The position numbers and the translations under genes are program-made. Under the pieces are notes generated by a model. The model saw only the letters and a program-made list of their open reading frames with translations. It was not told the DNA's origin and ran no database searches. This document shows, piece by piece, positions 53,828-63,319 of a stretch of DNA of 64,000 nt (its first letter is position 1; every line of letters starts with the position of its first letter). The stretch comes from Pedobacter psychroterrae (lineage in GTDB: Bacteria; Bacteroidota; Bacteroidia; Sphingobacteriales; Sphingobacteriaceae): NCBI RefSeq assembly GCF_004331695.1, contig NZ_SJSL01000003.1:186001-250000 (forward strand), given 5' to 3'.

Positions 53828-54049
53828 ATGTTTCAGCGGATCGTTACCTTTTTCGAAAAACAAAGTTTTGGTGTATGCACCTATTTAGCAGAACGCTTAA
53901 ATATGTCGATCAGTAAGATCCGGCTCTTTTTTATCTATTCTTCATTTTTAGCAGTTGGCTTTCCTATTGTATTTTATATCCTTGCCGCACTCGTTCTGGA
54001 TGTGAGGCAATATGTGAAAAGAATAAGGCTGCGGATATGGGATGTGTAG
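53828..54049 (+). CDS. PspC-domain small membrane protein
   Basis: This 73-residue protein is little more than a PspC domain. GVCTYLAERLNMSISKIRLF (about 15-34) is followed by one transmembrane helix (about 36-57) and a basic tail. PspC proteins are involved in envelope-stress sensing in proteobacteria; isolated PspC domains are frequent in Bacteroidota without known function. It starts one base after the DUF2851 stop, so the two are coupled. A terminator follows. Confidence 0.8.
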   Translation: MFQRIVTFFEKQSFGVCTYLAERLNMSISKIRLFFIYSSFLAVGFPIVFYILAALVLDVRQYVKRIRLRIWDV

Positions 54050-54064
54050 TGTTTTATAAAAAAA

Positions 54065-54100
54065 TCCCGCTTAATGATTCACCAAGCGGGACTTACCTAA
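54065..54100 (+). terminator. Terminator after the pyrF-PspC unit
   Basis: TCCCGCTT (54065-54072) pairs with AAGCGGGA (54084-54091) around an 11-base loop. An A-run precedes and CTTACC follows, so the U-tract is weak. Confidence 0.7.
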
Positions 54101-54259
54101 AACAAAACTATATCTAAAATTCAAAACTTGCATGTTGTTATGTAGTTCTGACCTGCGCAGAGAAAAAAGGTTTAAAATTCCGGAATATTTTTTTTGTTGT
54201 GTAACCAAATGATATGCACTTTTATCTAAGTTTGTTGATCATTAATATTAGTAATTAAA

Positions 54260-56794
54260 ATGTCTGTAAGGGGAAATCAATTTAAGTCCAATTCTTTTAA
54301 AAGTGAGCCGGGAGAAAAGCAGCATTCCAGGACTTCAGGAGCGGGGAAGATAAAAGAAAGGGTAGAGATCATGCCCAGGTTTGATTTTCAGGACGGGAGA
54401 TTTATCAAGATCGTTGGCTTAGTATTTATCATTGTATCATTGTATTTTCTTGTTGCCTTTACCTCTTATCTTTTTACCTGGCAGGAAGATCATAGCTATG
54501 TTATTGATGCAAATGGGGGTTGGAGCAATCTGTTTAAGACCTATGAAGAACTGCAACAGGTGAATTTACCTCCTGTGGTACAAAACTGGCTGGGTAAAAT
54601 AGGTGCTTTACTGGCCCATCAGTTTATCTACGAATGGTTTGGCGTAGCTTCTTTTCTTTTCGTTTTTGTTTTTTTTGTGATTGGCTACCGTTTGCTTTTC
54701 AAGGTAAAAATCTTTCCACTTGAAAAAACATTTGCTTATAGTCTTTTCTTTTTGCTGTTCACATCACTTACGCTTGGATTTGCCCATTCTTTTTTTACCA
54801 AAGCTCCGCATTTCCTGGAAGGTGAGTTTGGCTACTGGTCTAATAAGCTTTTGGCTGCACAAATAGGCGTAACAGGCGTAGGTGGAATTATTCTTTTTCT
54901 TGCACTTGCGGTGTTAATTATTGCTTACAATATTGATTTTAAATTTCCGGAGCGTAAAAAGGAAGAAGCCATTGTGCCGGATGTACCTGATCATATAGAA
55001 CTGGAAAATGAAGTGCGTTCTGAAGCGGTAGAATTTACCCTGAATGACCGCTATAAACCTACTGCCAGACAGGAGCAGAATGTGGTGATCACGCCATCCA
55101 GGTTTGAAGAAAAGCCGATGGATGAAGAAATTATTCCCACATTTACTCCAGCAGTAAATGTAATGAACAAACCTTTAGAGGTAGTAGCAGCGGTAGAGGT
55201 CTCGGTAAAGGCTGATCCGGAACTGACCATTGAGAAGACAGAAGAAGATAAAAAATCTGAAGAGCTGGTTGAGCAGTTTGGGCAGTATGACCCAACTTTA
55301 GACCTGGCAAGTTATAAGTACCCGCATTTAGACCTGCTGGAAAATTACGGATCGAATAAGATCTCTGTGAATGCAGATGAATTGGAAGCGAACAAGAATA
55401 AAATTGTAGAGACCTTAAATCACTACAATATCGAGATCGATAAGATAAAGGCGACCATAGGTCCGACTGTGACACTTTATGAGATCATTCCGGCACCGGG
55501 GGTGAGGATCTCCAAGATCAAAAATCTTGAAGACGACATCGCGCTTAGTTTGGCTGCCCTGGGAATCCGTATCATCGCCCCGATGCCGGGAAAAGGAACG
55601 ATTGGAATTGAGGTGCCAAATATGCATCCGGAGATGGTTTCTATGAGAAGTATCCTGGCTACAGAGAAATTTCAGCAAACCACGATGGATCTACCAATAG
55701 CATTGGGTAAAACAATTTCCAATGAAGTTTATATTGCTGATCTGGCTAAGATGCCCCACTTATTGGTAGCTGGTGCTACGGGACAAGGTAAGTCAGTCGG
55801 TATCAATTCCATTTTAGTATCCCTGCTCTATAAGAAACACCCGTCACAACTAAAATTCGTGCTGGTAGATCCGAAAAAAGTGGAGCTTACCTTGTTTAAT
55901 AAAATAGAACGCCATTTCCTGGCCAAGCTACCGGGGGAAGCAGATGCAATCATTACCGATACCAAAAAAGTGATCAATACGCTAAATTCACTTTGCATAG
56001 AGATGGATCAGCGTTATGATTTGTTAAAGGATGCGCAGGTAAGGAATTTGAAAGAATACAACGAGAAGTTCATCAAGCGGAAGTTAAATCCAAACAACCT
56101 GCATAGGTTTCTGCCTTATATTGTGCTTATTGTGGATGAGTTTGCTGATCTGATGATGACTGCAGGAAAAGAAGTTGAAACACCAATAGCCAGGCTGGCA
56201 CAACTGGCACGGGCGGTGGGAATCCATCTGGTGCTGGCTACACAGCGCCCATCAGTAAATATCATTACCGGTACTATCAAAGCAAATTTTCCGGCACGAC
56301 TGGCTTTTAGGGTATTGTCTAAAATAGACTCCAGAACGATCCTGGACAGCGGAGGAGCAGATCAACTGATTGGTAGGGGAGATATGTTATTGTCTACCGG
56401 AAATGATTTGATCAGGTTGCAATGTGCTTTTGTCGACACACCTGAAGTAGACCGCATCTCTGATTTTATCGGAGTACAGCGTGGCTATCCTGAAGCCTAT
56501 CAATTGCCTGAATACATAGATGAAGCCGCTGAAAATGCTAAGCTAGACTTTGATCCGAATGATAGAGATAATATGTTTGAAGATGCAGCCAGACTGATTG
56601 TCATGCATCAGCAAGGTTCCACTTCACTGATACAGCGAAAACTAAAGCTAGGGTATAACAGGGCCGGCCGGATCATTGATCAGCTGGAAGCCGCAGGGGT
56701 AGTAGGCCCGTTTGAAGGAAGTAAGGCCAGAGAAGTTTTAATACCCGATGAGTACGCTTTGGAACAGTTCTTGAATAACCTTAACAACAAATAA
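54260..56794 (+). CDS. ftsK: FtsK/SpoIIIE DNA translocase
   Basis: This 844-residue septal DNA pump helps chromosome segregation at division. The N-terminal membrane domain has four to five helices (about 50-225), followed by a charged linker (about 230-360). The motor domain includes an FtsK alpha part (KIKATIGPTVTLYEIIPAPG) and Walker A GATGQGKS (505-512), Walker B IVLIVDEFADLMM and QLARAVGIHLVLATQRPSVN. The C-terminal gamma winged helix (AARLIVMHQQGSTSLIQRKL, VVGPFEGSKAREVL) would recognise KOPS-like sites. A TAAGTTTG -7-like box lies at 54227-54234. lolA-like follows after 6 bp. Confidence 0.95.
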   Translation: MSVRGNQFKSNSFKSEPGEKQHSRTSGAGKIKERVEIMPRFDFQDGRFIKIVGLVFIIVSLYFLVAFTSYLFTWQEDHSYVIDANGGWSNLFKTYEELQQVNLPPVVQNWLGKIGALLAHQFIYEWFGVASFLFVFVFFVIGYRLLFKVKIFPLEKTFAYSLFFLLFTSLTLGFAHSFFTKAPHFLEGEFGYWSNKLLAAQIGVTGVGGIILFLALAVLIIAYNIDFKFPERKKEEAIVPDVPDHIELENEVRSEAVEFTLNDRYKPTARQEQNVVITPSRFEEKPMDEEIIPTFTPAVNVMNKPLEVVAAVEVSVKADPELTIEKTEEDKKSEELVEQFGQYDPTLDLASYKYPHLDLLENYGSNKISVNADELEANKNKIVETLNHYNIEIDKIKATIGPTVTLYEIIPAPGVRISKIKNLEDDIALSLAALGIRIIAPMPGKGTIGIEVPNMHPEMVSMRSILATEKFQQTTMDLPIALGKTISNEVYIADLAKMPHLLVAGATGQGKSVGINSILVSLLYKKHPSQLKFVLVDPKKVELTLFNKIERHFLAKLPGEADAIITDTKKVINTLNSLCIEMDQRYDLLKDAQVRNLKEYNEKFIKRKLNPNNLHRFLPYIVLIVDEFADLMMTAGKEVETPIARLAQLARAVGIHLVLATQRPSVNIITGTIKANFPARLAFRVLSKIDSRTILDSGGADQLIGRGDMLLSTGNDLIRLQCAFVDTPEVDRISDFIGVQRGYPEAYQLPEYIDEAAENAKLDFDPNDRDNMFEDAARLIVMHQQGSTSLIQRKLKLGYNRAGRIIDQLEAAGVVGPFEGSKAREVLIPDEYALEQFLNNLNNK

Positions 56795-56800
56795 GAAAAG

Positions 56801-57451
56801 ATGAAAAAGATAATGGTGTTGTTGTTAGTAGCAATTGGATTTACAGTATCCCTGCAGGCGCAGACAGATGCAAAGGCTAAATCGATCTTGACACAGGTCA
56901 GTAAAAAATACAGGGCTTATGATATTGTTAAGACCGAATTTGTATTCAGCCTCGACAATCAGCAGGCAAAGATCAAAGAAACACAGCAAGGCACACTGTA
57001 TGTAAAGGCCAATGCCAATAAGTATAAAGTGGTGATGAAGGATCAGGAACTAATCAGTGATGGGAAAAGCCAGTGGACCTATCTTAAGGAAGACAGGGAA
57101 GTACAGGTTACTGATGTCGATAATAGCAGTGATGCCATAAATCCGGCAAAGATATTTACGCTTTATGAACAAGGTTTTAAGTACCTGTATACAGGTGAAA
57201 GTAAAATTGGGGGTAAGGTTTATCAAATGATAGATCTGTCTCCGGTAGACACCAAAAGGTCTTATTTTAAGATCAGGCTTAGTATAGATAAGAATGCAAA
57301 GCAGATTGCCAGTGCAGTGATCTTTGAAAAGAGCGGAAATAAGTATACTTATGAAATAAAGTCTTTTGTTCCGAATGTGAAAATTGCTGAAAGTGCTTTT
57401 TCATTTGATACTAAAAAATATCCCGGTGTAGAGGTTGTAGATTTGAGGTAG
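56801..57451 (+). CDS. LolA-like outer-membrane lipoprotein carrier
   Basis: This 216-residue periplasmic protein has a signal peptide (MKKIMVLLLVAIGFTVSLQA) and a LolA/LolB-like half-barrel (about 22-214) that would shield the acyl chains of lipoproteins on their way to the outer membrane. Conserved-looking stretches are KTEFVFSLDNQQAKIKETQQ and QGTLYVKANANKYKV. It lies 6 bp after ftsK, an arrangement seen in other bacteria (ftsK-lolA). A MacB-type LolCDE partner is not obviously encoded next to it. Confidence 0.88.
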   Translation: MKKIMVLLLVAIGFTVSLQAQTDAKAKSILTQVSKKYRAYDIVKTEFVFSLDNQQAKIKETQQGTLYVKANANKYKVVMKDQELISDGKSQWTYLKEDREVQVTDVDNSSDAINPAKIFTLYEQGFKYLYTGESKIGGKVYQMIDLSPVDTKRSYFKIRLSIDKNAKQIASAVIFEKSGNKYTYEIKSFVPNVKIAESAFSFDTKKYPGVEVVDLR

Positions 57452-57465
57452 TTTATCTAAGTTTG
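57434..57465 (+). promoter_or_regulatory. Promoter of the MBL-fold hydrolase gene
   Basis: TTG at 57435-57437 and TAAGTTTG at 57458-57465 are 20 bp apart, a good TTTG/TAnnTTTG match. Transcription would begin around 57472, close to the TTG start codon at 57491. It overlaps the 3' end of the LolA-like gene. Confidence 0.6.
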
Positions 57466-57490
57466 GGCAGATGACGATAACAATTCTATT

Positions 57491-58255
57491 TTGAAAATCA
57501 CTTTTTTAGGCACAGGTACTTCACAGGGAATTCCGGTTATTACCTGCAATTGCATTGTTTGTCAGTCAGCTGATCATAAGAACAAGCGTTTGCGGGTATC
57601 TGTATTGCTTGAAACAGATGATAAGACAATTGTGATCGATAGCGGCCCTGATTTCCGATATCAGATGTTAAGAGCTGGTGTAAAAGATCTGGATGCCATT
57701 GTCTTCACCCATGAGCATAAGGACCATGTAGCGGGTCTGGACGACATCAGGCCTTTCAATTATCTGCTAAAAAAGAACATTGATATTTATGCAACTGAAA
57801 GGGTTCAGGATGCTTTAAGAAAAGAGTTTTCTTATATCTTTTCTGAGGTGTGGTATGCCGGACTTCCGCAGATTAACATCCATACAATATCAAATGAAGA
57901 ATTTTCCATTGGGGGTACTAGGTTTACGCCGCTGGATATTATGCATTATAAGCTACCTATTTTGGGTTTTCGGATTGGTAATTTTGTATATATAACTGAT
58001 GCAAAAACTGTGTCGGACGAAACAGTCGCAAAGATAAAGGGTGCTAAGGTGTTGGTGGTAAATGCTTTGCAGAAAGAACAACATATCTCGCATTTTAATT
58101 TGGCCGAAGCAATTGATTTTGCCCGCAAGATTGATGCAGAGACTACTTATTTTACGCATATTAGCCATAATCTTGGCCTGCATGAGGAGGTAGAAAAAGA
58201 ATTGCCGGATAATATTAAATTAGCCTATGATGGCTTGATATTATTCTGTAAATAA
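57491..58255 (+). CDS. MBL-fold metallo-hydrolase (PhnP-like)
   Basis: This 254-residue metallo-beta-lactamase-fold phosphodiesterase carries the metal motif THEHKDHVAGLDD (HxHxDH), an N-terminal KITFLGTGTSQGIPVITC and a C-terminal THISHNLGLH. Two Cys (ITCNCIVC) near the N-terminus probably bind a structural zinc, as in PhnP, which opens ribosyl cyclic phosphates. The start is TTG at 57491; the only nearby ATG (57471) is out of frame. It is cytoplasmic. Its substrate is not certain. Confidence 0.9.
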   Translation: MKITFLGTGTSQGIPVITCNCIVCQSADHKNKRLRVSVLLETDDKTIVIDSGPDFRYQMLRAGVKDLDAIVFTHEHKDHVAGLDDIRPFNYLLKKNIDIYATERVQDALRKEFSYIFSEVWYAGLPQINIHTISNEEFSIGGTRFTPLDIMHYKLPILGFRIGNFVYITDAKTVSDETVAKIKGAKVLVVNALQKEQHISHFNLAEAIDFARKIDAETTYFTHISHNLGLHEEVEKELPDNIKLAYDGLILFCK

Positions 58256-58259
58256 AATA

Positions 58260-58267
58260 TATATTTG
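58260..58267 (+). promoter_or_regulatory. -7 box upstream of tRNA-Leu(GAG)
   Basis: TATATTTG fits TAnnTTTG, 14 bp before the tRNA. A TTG at 58235-58237 is 22 bp away, slightly too far for a good -33. Confidence 0.45.
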
Positions 58268-58280
58268 CCGCACAATAATT

Positions 58281-58364
58281 ACCTAGGTGGCGAAATTGGT
58301 AGACGCACCAGCTTGAGGGGCTGGCGCCCGCAAGGGTGTGGGAGTTCGAATCTCCTCTTAGGTA
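58281..58364 (+). tRNA. tRNA-Leu (anticodon GAG)
   Basis: The 84-nt class II tRNA has acceptor ACCTAGG/CTTAGGT (one G-U pair), D-arm AAATTGGTAG, anticodon stem CCAGC/GCTGG with loop TTGAGGG (anticodon GAG), a long variable arm CGCCCGCAAGGGTGT and T-arm GGGAGTTCGAATCTCC. The discriminator is A. CCA is not encoded. The first pair is A-U rather than the usual G-C. Confidence 0.95.
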
Positions 58365-58392
58365 CTGTTCTAAGTATGCATGCTTAGGGTAT

Positions 58393-58431
58393 AAACCGTA
58401 CTTTGACTTGTTCAAAGTACGGTTTTTTTAT
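58393..58431 (+). terminator. Terminator after tRNA-Leu(GAG)
   Basis: Perfect 14-bp arms AAACCGTACTTTGA (58393-58406) and TCAAAGTACGGTTT (58412-58425) have a 5-base loop, followed by a T-run. Confidence 0.95.
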
Positions 58432-58795
58432 TTAAAATCGGCCTTCTATGCTATCTCAGCCTTGTTCAAAGTATTCCTGCTAAAGGCTTTTAAAATTACT
58501 GGAGATCAGAAGATTATGTTTGAACTCTTTTGAGCCCAATATATACTGATGGAGAACATTGCATTTGGTGCGATTTTTCATTAATTATTTGATAGTCAAT
58601 GATTTTATTTTATAAAATATTCATGGAACGGCTAAAAGTCAGCCATATTTGTATGAATGAAGCAGCGCTTTTAAATACTCCATTCTGCAGGGATTACTGC
58701 CGATATCATCGGTGATGAAACAATTTACTTACTTTTCTTCTTATTAGATAACTATTCACAACTTGTGAACTATTCTTAATTAAATCCCAGCCAAT
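58432..58795. other. Non-coding gap before the CheB gene, with palindromes
   Basis: No gene is supported in these 364 bp. TATTTTATAAAATA (58606-58619) is a 14-bp AT palindrome. TTCACAACTTGTGAA (58755-58769) is a perfect 7-1-7 palindrome, 26 bp before the CheB start, and lies between two AACTATTC direct repeats. The last element is a candidate operator for the CheB/CheR genes. Confidence 0.5.
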
Positions 58796-59803
58796 ATGAA
58801 AACCACTAAAAAGAAAATCGCAGTAAAGGATCTGGACAGATTGGTAGTGATCGGCACTTCGGCGGGAGGGCTTGAGGCGCTAAAGGAATTTGTTGAACAT
58901 CTCCCAATTGATTTTCCTGCACCGATTTTAGTAGTAATGCACATCTCGGCAGATGCTACGGGCAACGTATTGATAGACACATTAAATTCAGTTGGCAAGC
59001 TGACATGCATTCATGCTACGGATGGGATGCAAGCCAAATCTGCGCATATCTATTTTGCATCACCTGATCATCATTTGCTGGTTGGTGCTGGCGGAAGATT
59101 GATGGTAACAAAAGGAGCTCAAGAAAACCGCTACCGACCTGGGATCGATCCGCTTTTTCGGTCGGCGGCCGTCGCCTATGGCAATAGGGCCATCGGAATT
59201 ATATTAACTGGCTATTTGGATGATGGAACTGCTGGGCTAATGGCAATTGATAGGTGTGGTGGAATTTGTATTGTACAGGATCCTTCTGATGCGGAATACC
59301 CTGATATGCCAAACAATGCACTTGGTCAAGTGACGGCAGACTTTAAGATTCCTATTTCTCAGATGGGGGTAACCCTAACAAGGATTCTTTTGGATAAACT
59401 TCCAAAACAAGTTAAGATTCCAAAAGACATTGTTCGAGAGTCTGAAATTGCTGAAAGGGTACTGAGTGACCTTCCTTCAGTAAACGCATTAGGTGATCAG
59501 GTACCGTTCAACTGCCCCGGCTGCGGAGGAGTGCTCTGGCAAATTAGCGAAGGATCCTTGCTTCGGTTTCGATGCCATACCGGACATTCCTACACGGCAA
59601 AGGTGTTGATTTCCGAACAGACCAAAAAGATAGAGGAGACGATGTGGTCGGCACTTCGCATGTTTGAGGAGCGTCGGAATCTTCTGACCACATTCTCAAA
59701 AAGCCAGAGTGGCGCTTCGGCGAAATCTTCGATGGAAAGAGCAGAAGCTTCACAGATCCATATCGATAGGATCCGGAATATATTGATGTCGGATAACGAG
59801 TAA
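58796..59803 (+). CDS. Stand-alone CheB methylesterase with C-terminal zinc ribbon
   Basis: This 335-residue protein has a CheB-type methylesterase/deamidase catalytic domain (about 14-205) and no receiver domain. Catalytic residues are S22 in GTSAGG, H49 in VVMHISAD, and an Asp in GYLDDGTAG. The C-terminal part (about 235-275) carries FNCPGCGGVLW and FRCHTGHSY, a CxxC..CxxxH zinc ribbon, followed by helices. Since there is no receiver domain, its activity would not be switched by CheA phosphorylation. The next gene is a CheB-CheR-kinase fusion, 214 bp away. Confidence 0.9.
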   Translation: MKTTKKKIAVKDLDRLVVIGTSAGGLEALKEFVEHLPIDFPAPILVVMHISADATGNVLIDTLNSVGKLTCIHATDGMQAKSAHIYFASPDHHLLVGAGGRLMVTKGAQENRYRPGIDPLFRSAAVAYGNRAIGIILTGYLDDGTAGLMAIDRCGGICIVQDPSDAEYPDMPNNALGQVTADFKIPISQMGVTLTRILLDKLPKQVKIPKDIVRESEIAERVLSDLPSVNALGDQVPFNCPGCGGVLWQISEGSLLRFRCHTGHSYTAKVLISEQTKKIEETMWSALRMFEERRNLLTTFSKSQSGASAKSSMERAEASQIHIDRIRNILMSDNE

Positions 59804-59903
59804 ATAACAGTAGATGGGCCCAATTAGTTATTTTAATGCATCAGCTTAGCTTTTCTTGCGATCTTAAAATAATATAGACGGGTGTTTCTTGACTTACTAT
59901 AAT

Positions 59904-59926
59904 CAAGACTCCCAATGGAAGTCTTG
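59904..59926 (+). promoter_or_regulatory. Hairpin or operator upstream of the CheB-CheR-kinase gene
   Basis: CAAGACT (59904-59910) and AGTCTTG (59920-59926) are perfect 7-bp arms with a 9-base loop, not followed by T's, 92 bp before the ATG. It could be an operator or the weak terminator of the upstream gene. Confidence 0.35.
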
Positions 59927-60017
59927 CTAACAATAGTTTATTCCAATTATTTAACTATCTTGTGATTGTTTCCTTTCTTTCGGCAGGTTTTGCTGTGCTA
60001 CCTAACAAATAACTGCC

Positions 60018-63000
60018 ATGATAAACGATCTTCCAAAACATATAATTGCTATTGGCGCTTCTGCGGGAGGAATGGATGAGATAAATATCTTTTTCGACAA
60101 CACCCCGCTTGATGGTGTAGCCTACGTGATTATGCAGCATCTTCCGCAGGATTTTAAGAGCAGGATGGTCGAGTTGCTAGCTCGACACAGCAAACTAGAG
60201 GTCAAAGAGGCTACCCAAGGTGTTCTTGTAGTTCAGAATATTGTCTACCTAATTCCCAGTAATAAGTTCATGACCATTGTTGAGGGTAGACTACATCTCA
60301 GTGATAAAGGCAAATCTAAAGGGCCACACATGACCATTGACACTTTTTTTGACTCGCTTGCCACAGACTGTGGACAAAGAGCGATAGGGGTAGTGCTTTC
60401 GGGATTAGGTGCTGACGGTAGCCAGGGGGCAGTATCCATCCATAAAAATGGTGGACTAATAATCGTCCGCACTCCTGAGACCTCTGAATTTTCAAGCATG
60501 CCTGCTCATGCCATAGCCACAGGAATGGCCGATTTTATTCTTGAGCCCCAGCTTATGCCCGCTGCAATAGCCACTTATGTTATTGAGCATGGGGAGCAAC
60601 TAATTGAGGATTTCGACGAACAGGAAATGATCGAGGAAATTATCGCATTGATTGGAAAGATTTCCCCACTTGACTTTTCAGGTTATAAGCATACCACGAT
60701 CTTACGTAGAATCAAAAAAAGAGCAGCACAGGAAAACTACACATCACTAAAAGAATATTTAAATTTTCTTAAAGGCTCGCCCGAAGGACTTATTACATTA
60801 GCCAGCGAGTTCTTGATTAGCGTTACAGGGTTCTTCAGAGATGCAGACGCTTTTGCGACGCTCAGTGCAAAGGTAATTCCCGAACTATTAAATAATCTTG
60901 CTGCGGGAGAGGAGCTAAAGGTTTGGGTGGCAGGTTCTGCCTCTGGAGAGGAAGCTTATTCCATCGCAATTTCAATTGCAGAACAACTAATTGGCTCTCG
61001 TGCAGAGATATTAGTGAAGATTTTTGCAACGGATTTGGATGGCGATGCAATGGCGCTTGCAACTAAAGGTATCTATACAGCAGAGGCAGTTAAGGGAATC
61101 TCTGCAGAACGATTACAACATTTTTTTGTAAAGGAAGGGGGTTTCTATAGGGTAGTCCCATTGATCCGCAAGATGGTCATCTTTGCAAAACATGATCTGG
61201 CTAAGAACCCTCCTTACTGTAATATGCATTTAATAAGTTGTAGAAACCTTCTGATCTACATGATGCCAGTACTTCAAAAAAAGATTTTTTCAATGTTGCT
61301 CTTTGGGCTTAGAATGAGAGGCTATCTTTTTTTGGGCTCTAGTGAGATTCCAACATCGATCATTGACAGTCTAGAAACGATAGATAAGCGTTGGAAAATC
61401 TACCGTAATATCAAGAGCAAACGGTCGCTCAGCTATGATGCCTTTTCTCTTCCAGAGCTTCCAGAAGTCAAATCTGTATCATTAAAAGTAAGTAATGTGT
61501 CAATTCCCCAATTCGGAGAGTTCATGTCCCATACTTTAGCACTTACGATGGGTTGCCTTGTCATTTTCATAGACGAGAGCTATCAGGTTATCAAGTCTTT
61601 CGGTGATTCTTCAAAATTCCTCTTACAAGAGAATTTTAATACCAACCTAACAGAACTGTTGCACCCCCAGCTTGCTGTTGCTTTCAATACACTAGCTAAA
61701 AAGGTTTTGCAGACCGACCAGCAGACCAGTGTTGCGGGAATTCCGATGAAAAGTTCTACAGGTACGGTCCATATTGACCTATCTATTGCTCCGGTACCGA
61801 ATTCAGCGAAATCATCGGAGGTACTTATGGTGATTTTGAAGGCGTCGGACATCGGTTCTGCTGGGGAAGAAGTCCCTGTTTTTAATGGACAGACTTACCA
61901 AGACCAATATACCCAGGATCTTGAGCATGAGCTAAAGCAGTTAAAGGCAAGCCATCAGAAGCTTAATCAGCAGGTTGATGCTTCTAACGAAAACATGCAA
62001 TCTTTTAATGAGGAACTGGTATCTGCTAATGAGGAAATGCAGAGTACGAATGAAGAAATGCAGTCAGTAAATGAGGAGCTGCATACCATCAATTCAGATT
62101 ACCAACTGAAAAACAGGGAATTACTGGAAATCAATGATGACCTTAACAATTATTTCAGGAGCAATATCAATGGGCAGCTATTCATAAACAGCGAAATGCT
62201 GCTGATGAAATTTTCCCCGGGAGCAGTAAAGCTGATCAATCTAAGGGAAAGCGATATCGGTAGGCCGATTTATCATATATCGACCAATATCAGGTTCGAA
62301 ACAATCTTGGATGATATAAATCAGGTGACCATAGATGGCAGTACGATCTCCAAGCAAATCCAGACTAACGATGGAAGATGGTACCAGATGATGATAATGC
62401 CCTATCTACAGCAATTAGGCACAAAGCGCAACGGAACTATTGTTACCTTTGGTGATATTACAGAACTCAAGGATATACAGTTTGAGCTTGACCGAAAGAA
62501 CCAAAGCCTGCAAAGGATCAACGAAGACCTGGATAATTTTATCCATACCGCTTCCCACGACCTTCTCGCTCCATTAGGAAATATCGAGGCTAGTATTGAT
62601 GTGATGAACAGTATCGCCCTTTCTGATCCAAAATTTCTCGACGTAATAAATCTTATCAATAGGTCAATCAAAAATTACAGGCAGTTGATTACTGATATTT
62701 CAATTATCGCTAAGATAGAGAGCGAAATAGACCAAATGGATCTGGTAAACATTGAAGAACTGGTTCGAAACGTGGAATGGAGCCTAGAGGATAAAATAAG
62801 GCTTTCAGGTGCAACCATTCAGTTAGATCTTGAAGTGAAGGAACTCAAATTTTCCAAAAAGAACCTAAGAAGTATTCTTTTCAATCTGGTTTGCAATGCG
62901 ATAAAGTTCAAAGGCGCTGATCCTCCGGTGATCAAAATCAGTTCCTATCTAAGTTCTGGTAGGGCAGCTGTTAGTATTATGGATAATGGTAAAGGCATAG

Positions 63001-63173
63001 ACGAAAAAGGACTAGGAAGGATTTTTGAAATGTATGGAAGATTACATCAGGATATTGAGGGCACGGGAATCGGACTCTATCTTGCAAAAAAGATCATCAA
63101 TGCCTCTGGCGGGAAATTAGAAGTAGAAAGCAAGATTGGCCAAGGCAGCATGTTCACCATCTTTTTCGCGTGA
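60018..63173 (+). CDS. CheB-CheR-PAS-histidine kinase fusion protein
   Basis: This 1051-residue soluble protein joins both methylation enzymes to a kinase. The CheB domain (about 5-190) has S15 in GASAGG and VIMQHLPQDF. The CheR domain (about 215-475) has the SAM-binding WVAGSASGEEAYSIAI and MHLISCRNLLIYM. A divergent PAS-like region (about 500-625) is followed by a long Gln/Asn/Glu-rich coiled coil (about 630-715), then a PAS domain (about 715-825). HisKA has H847 in HTASHDLLAPL, and HATPase has NLVCNAIKFKG, DNGKGID and GTGIGLYLAKKI. No membrane segment. It reads as a cytoplasmic sensor kinase possibly tuned by its own methylation; no MCP is encoded nearby. The fusion type is recurrent in Bacteroidota and proteobacteria. 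Confidence 0.93.
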   Translation: MINDLPKHIIAIGASAGGMDEINIFFDNTPLDGVAYVIMQHLPQDFKSRMVELLARHSKLEVKEATQGVLVVQNIVYLIPSNKFMTIVEGRLHLSDKGKSKGPHMTIDTFFDSLATDCGQRAIGVVLSGLGADGSQGAVSIHKNGGLIIVRTPETSEFSSMPAHAIATGMADFILEPQLMPAAIATYVIEHGEQLIEDFDEQEMIEEIIALIGKISPLDFSGYKHTTILRRIKKRAAQENYTSLKEYLNFLKGSPEGLITLASEFLISVTGFFRDADAFATLSAKVIPELLNNLAAGEELKVWVAGSASGEEAYSIAISIAEQLIGSRAEILVKIFATDLDGDAMALATKGIYTAEAVKGISAERLQHFFVKEGGFYRVVPLIRKMVIFAKHDLAKNPPYCNMHLISCRNLLIYMMPVLQKKIFSMLLFGLRMRGYLFLGSSEIPTSIIDSLETIDKRWKIYRNIKSKRSLSYDAFSLPELPEVKSVSLKVSNVSIPQFGEFMSHTLALTMGCLVIFIDESYQVIKSFGDSSKFLLQENFNTNLTELLHPQLAVAFNTLAKKVLQTDQQTSVAGIPMKSSTGTVHIDLSIAPVPNSAKSSEVLMVILKASDIGSAGEEVPVFNGQTYQDQYTQDLEHELKQLKASHQKLNQQVDASNENMQSFNEELVSANEEMQSTNEEMQSVNEELHTINSDYQLKNRELLEINDDLNNYFRSNINGQLFINSEMLLMKFSPGAVKLINLRESDIGRPIYHISTNIRFETILDDINQVTIDGSTISKQIQTNDGRWYQMMIMPYLQQLGTKRNGTIVTFGDITELKDIQFELDRKNQSLQRINEDLDNFIHTASHDLLAPLGNIEASIDVMNSIALSDPKFLDVINLINRSIKNYRQLITDISIIAKIESEIDQMDLVNIEELVRNVEWSLEDKIRLSGATIQLDLEVKELKFSKKNLRSILFNLVCNAIKFKGADPPVIKISSYLSSGRAAVSIMDNGKGIDEKGLGRIFEMYGRLHQDIEGTGIGLYLAKKIINASGGKLEVESKIGQGSMFTIFFA

Positions 63174-63319
63174 CCCAGCACAATTCTATATCAGTCGTAA
63201 ATGCTTCCTAACTATTAACTAGGTTAATTTATTAGCACAATGTTCAACATTCCTTGGTAATGAGAGTGTATTCGATTACTTTTTAAAGAGCTATGCGCTA
63301 ACATCCATAAACATATCAA

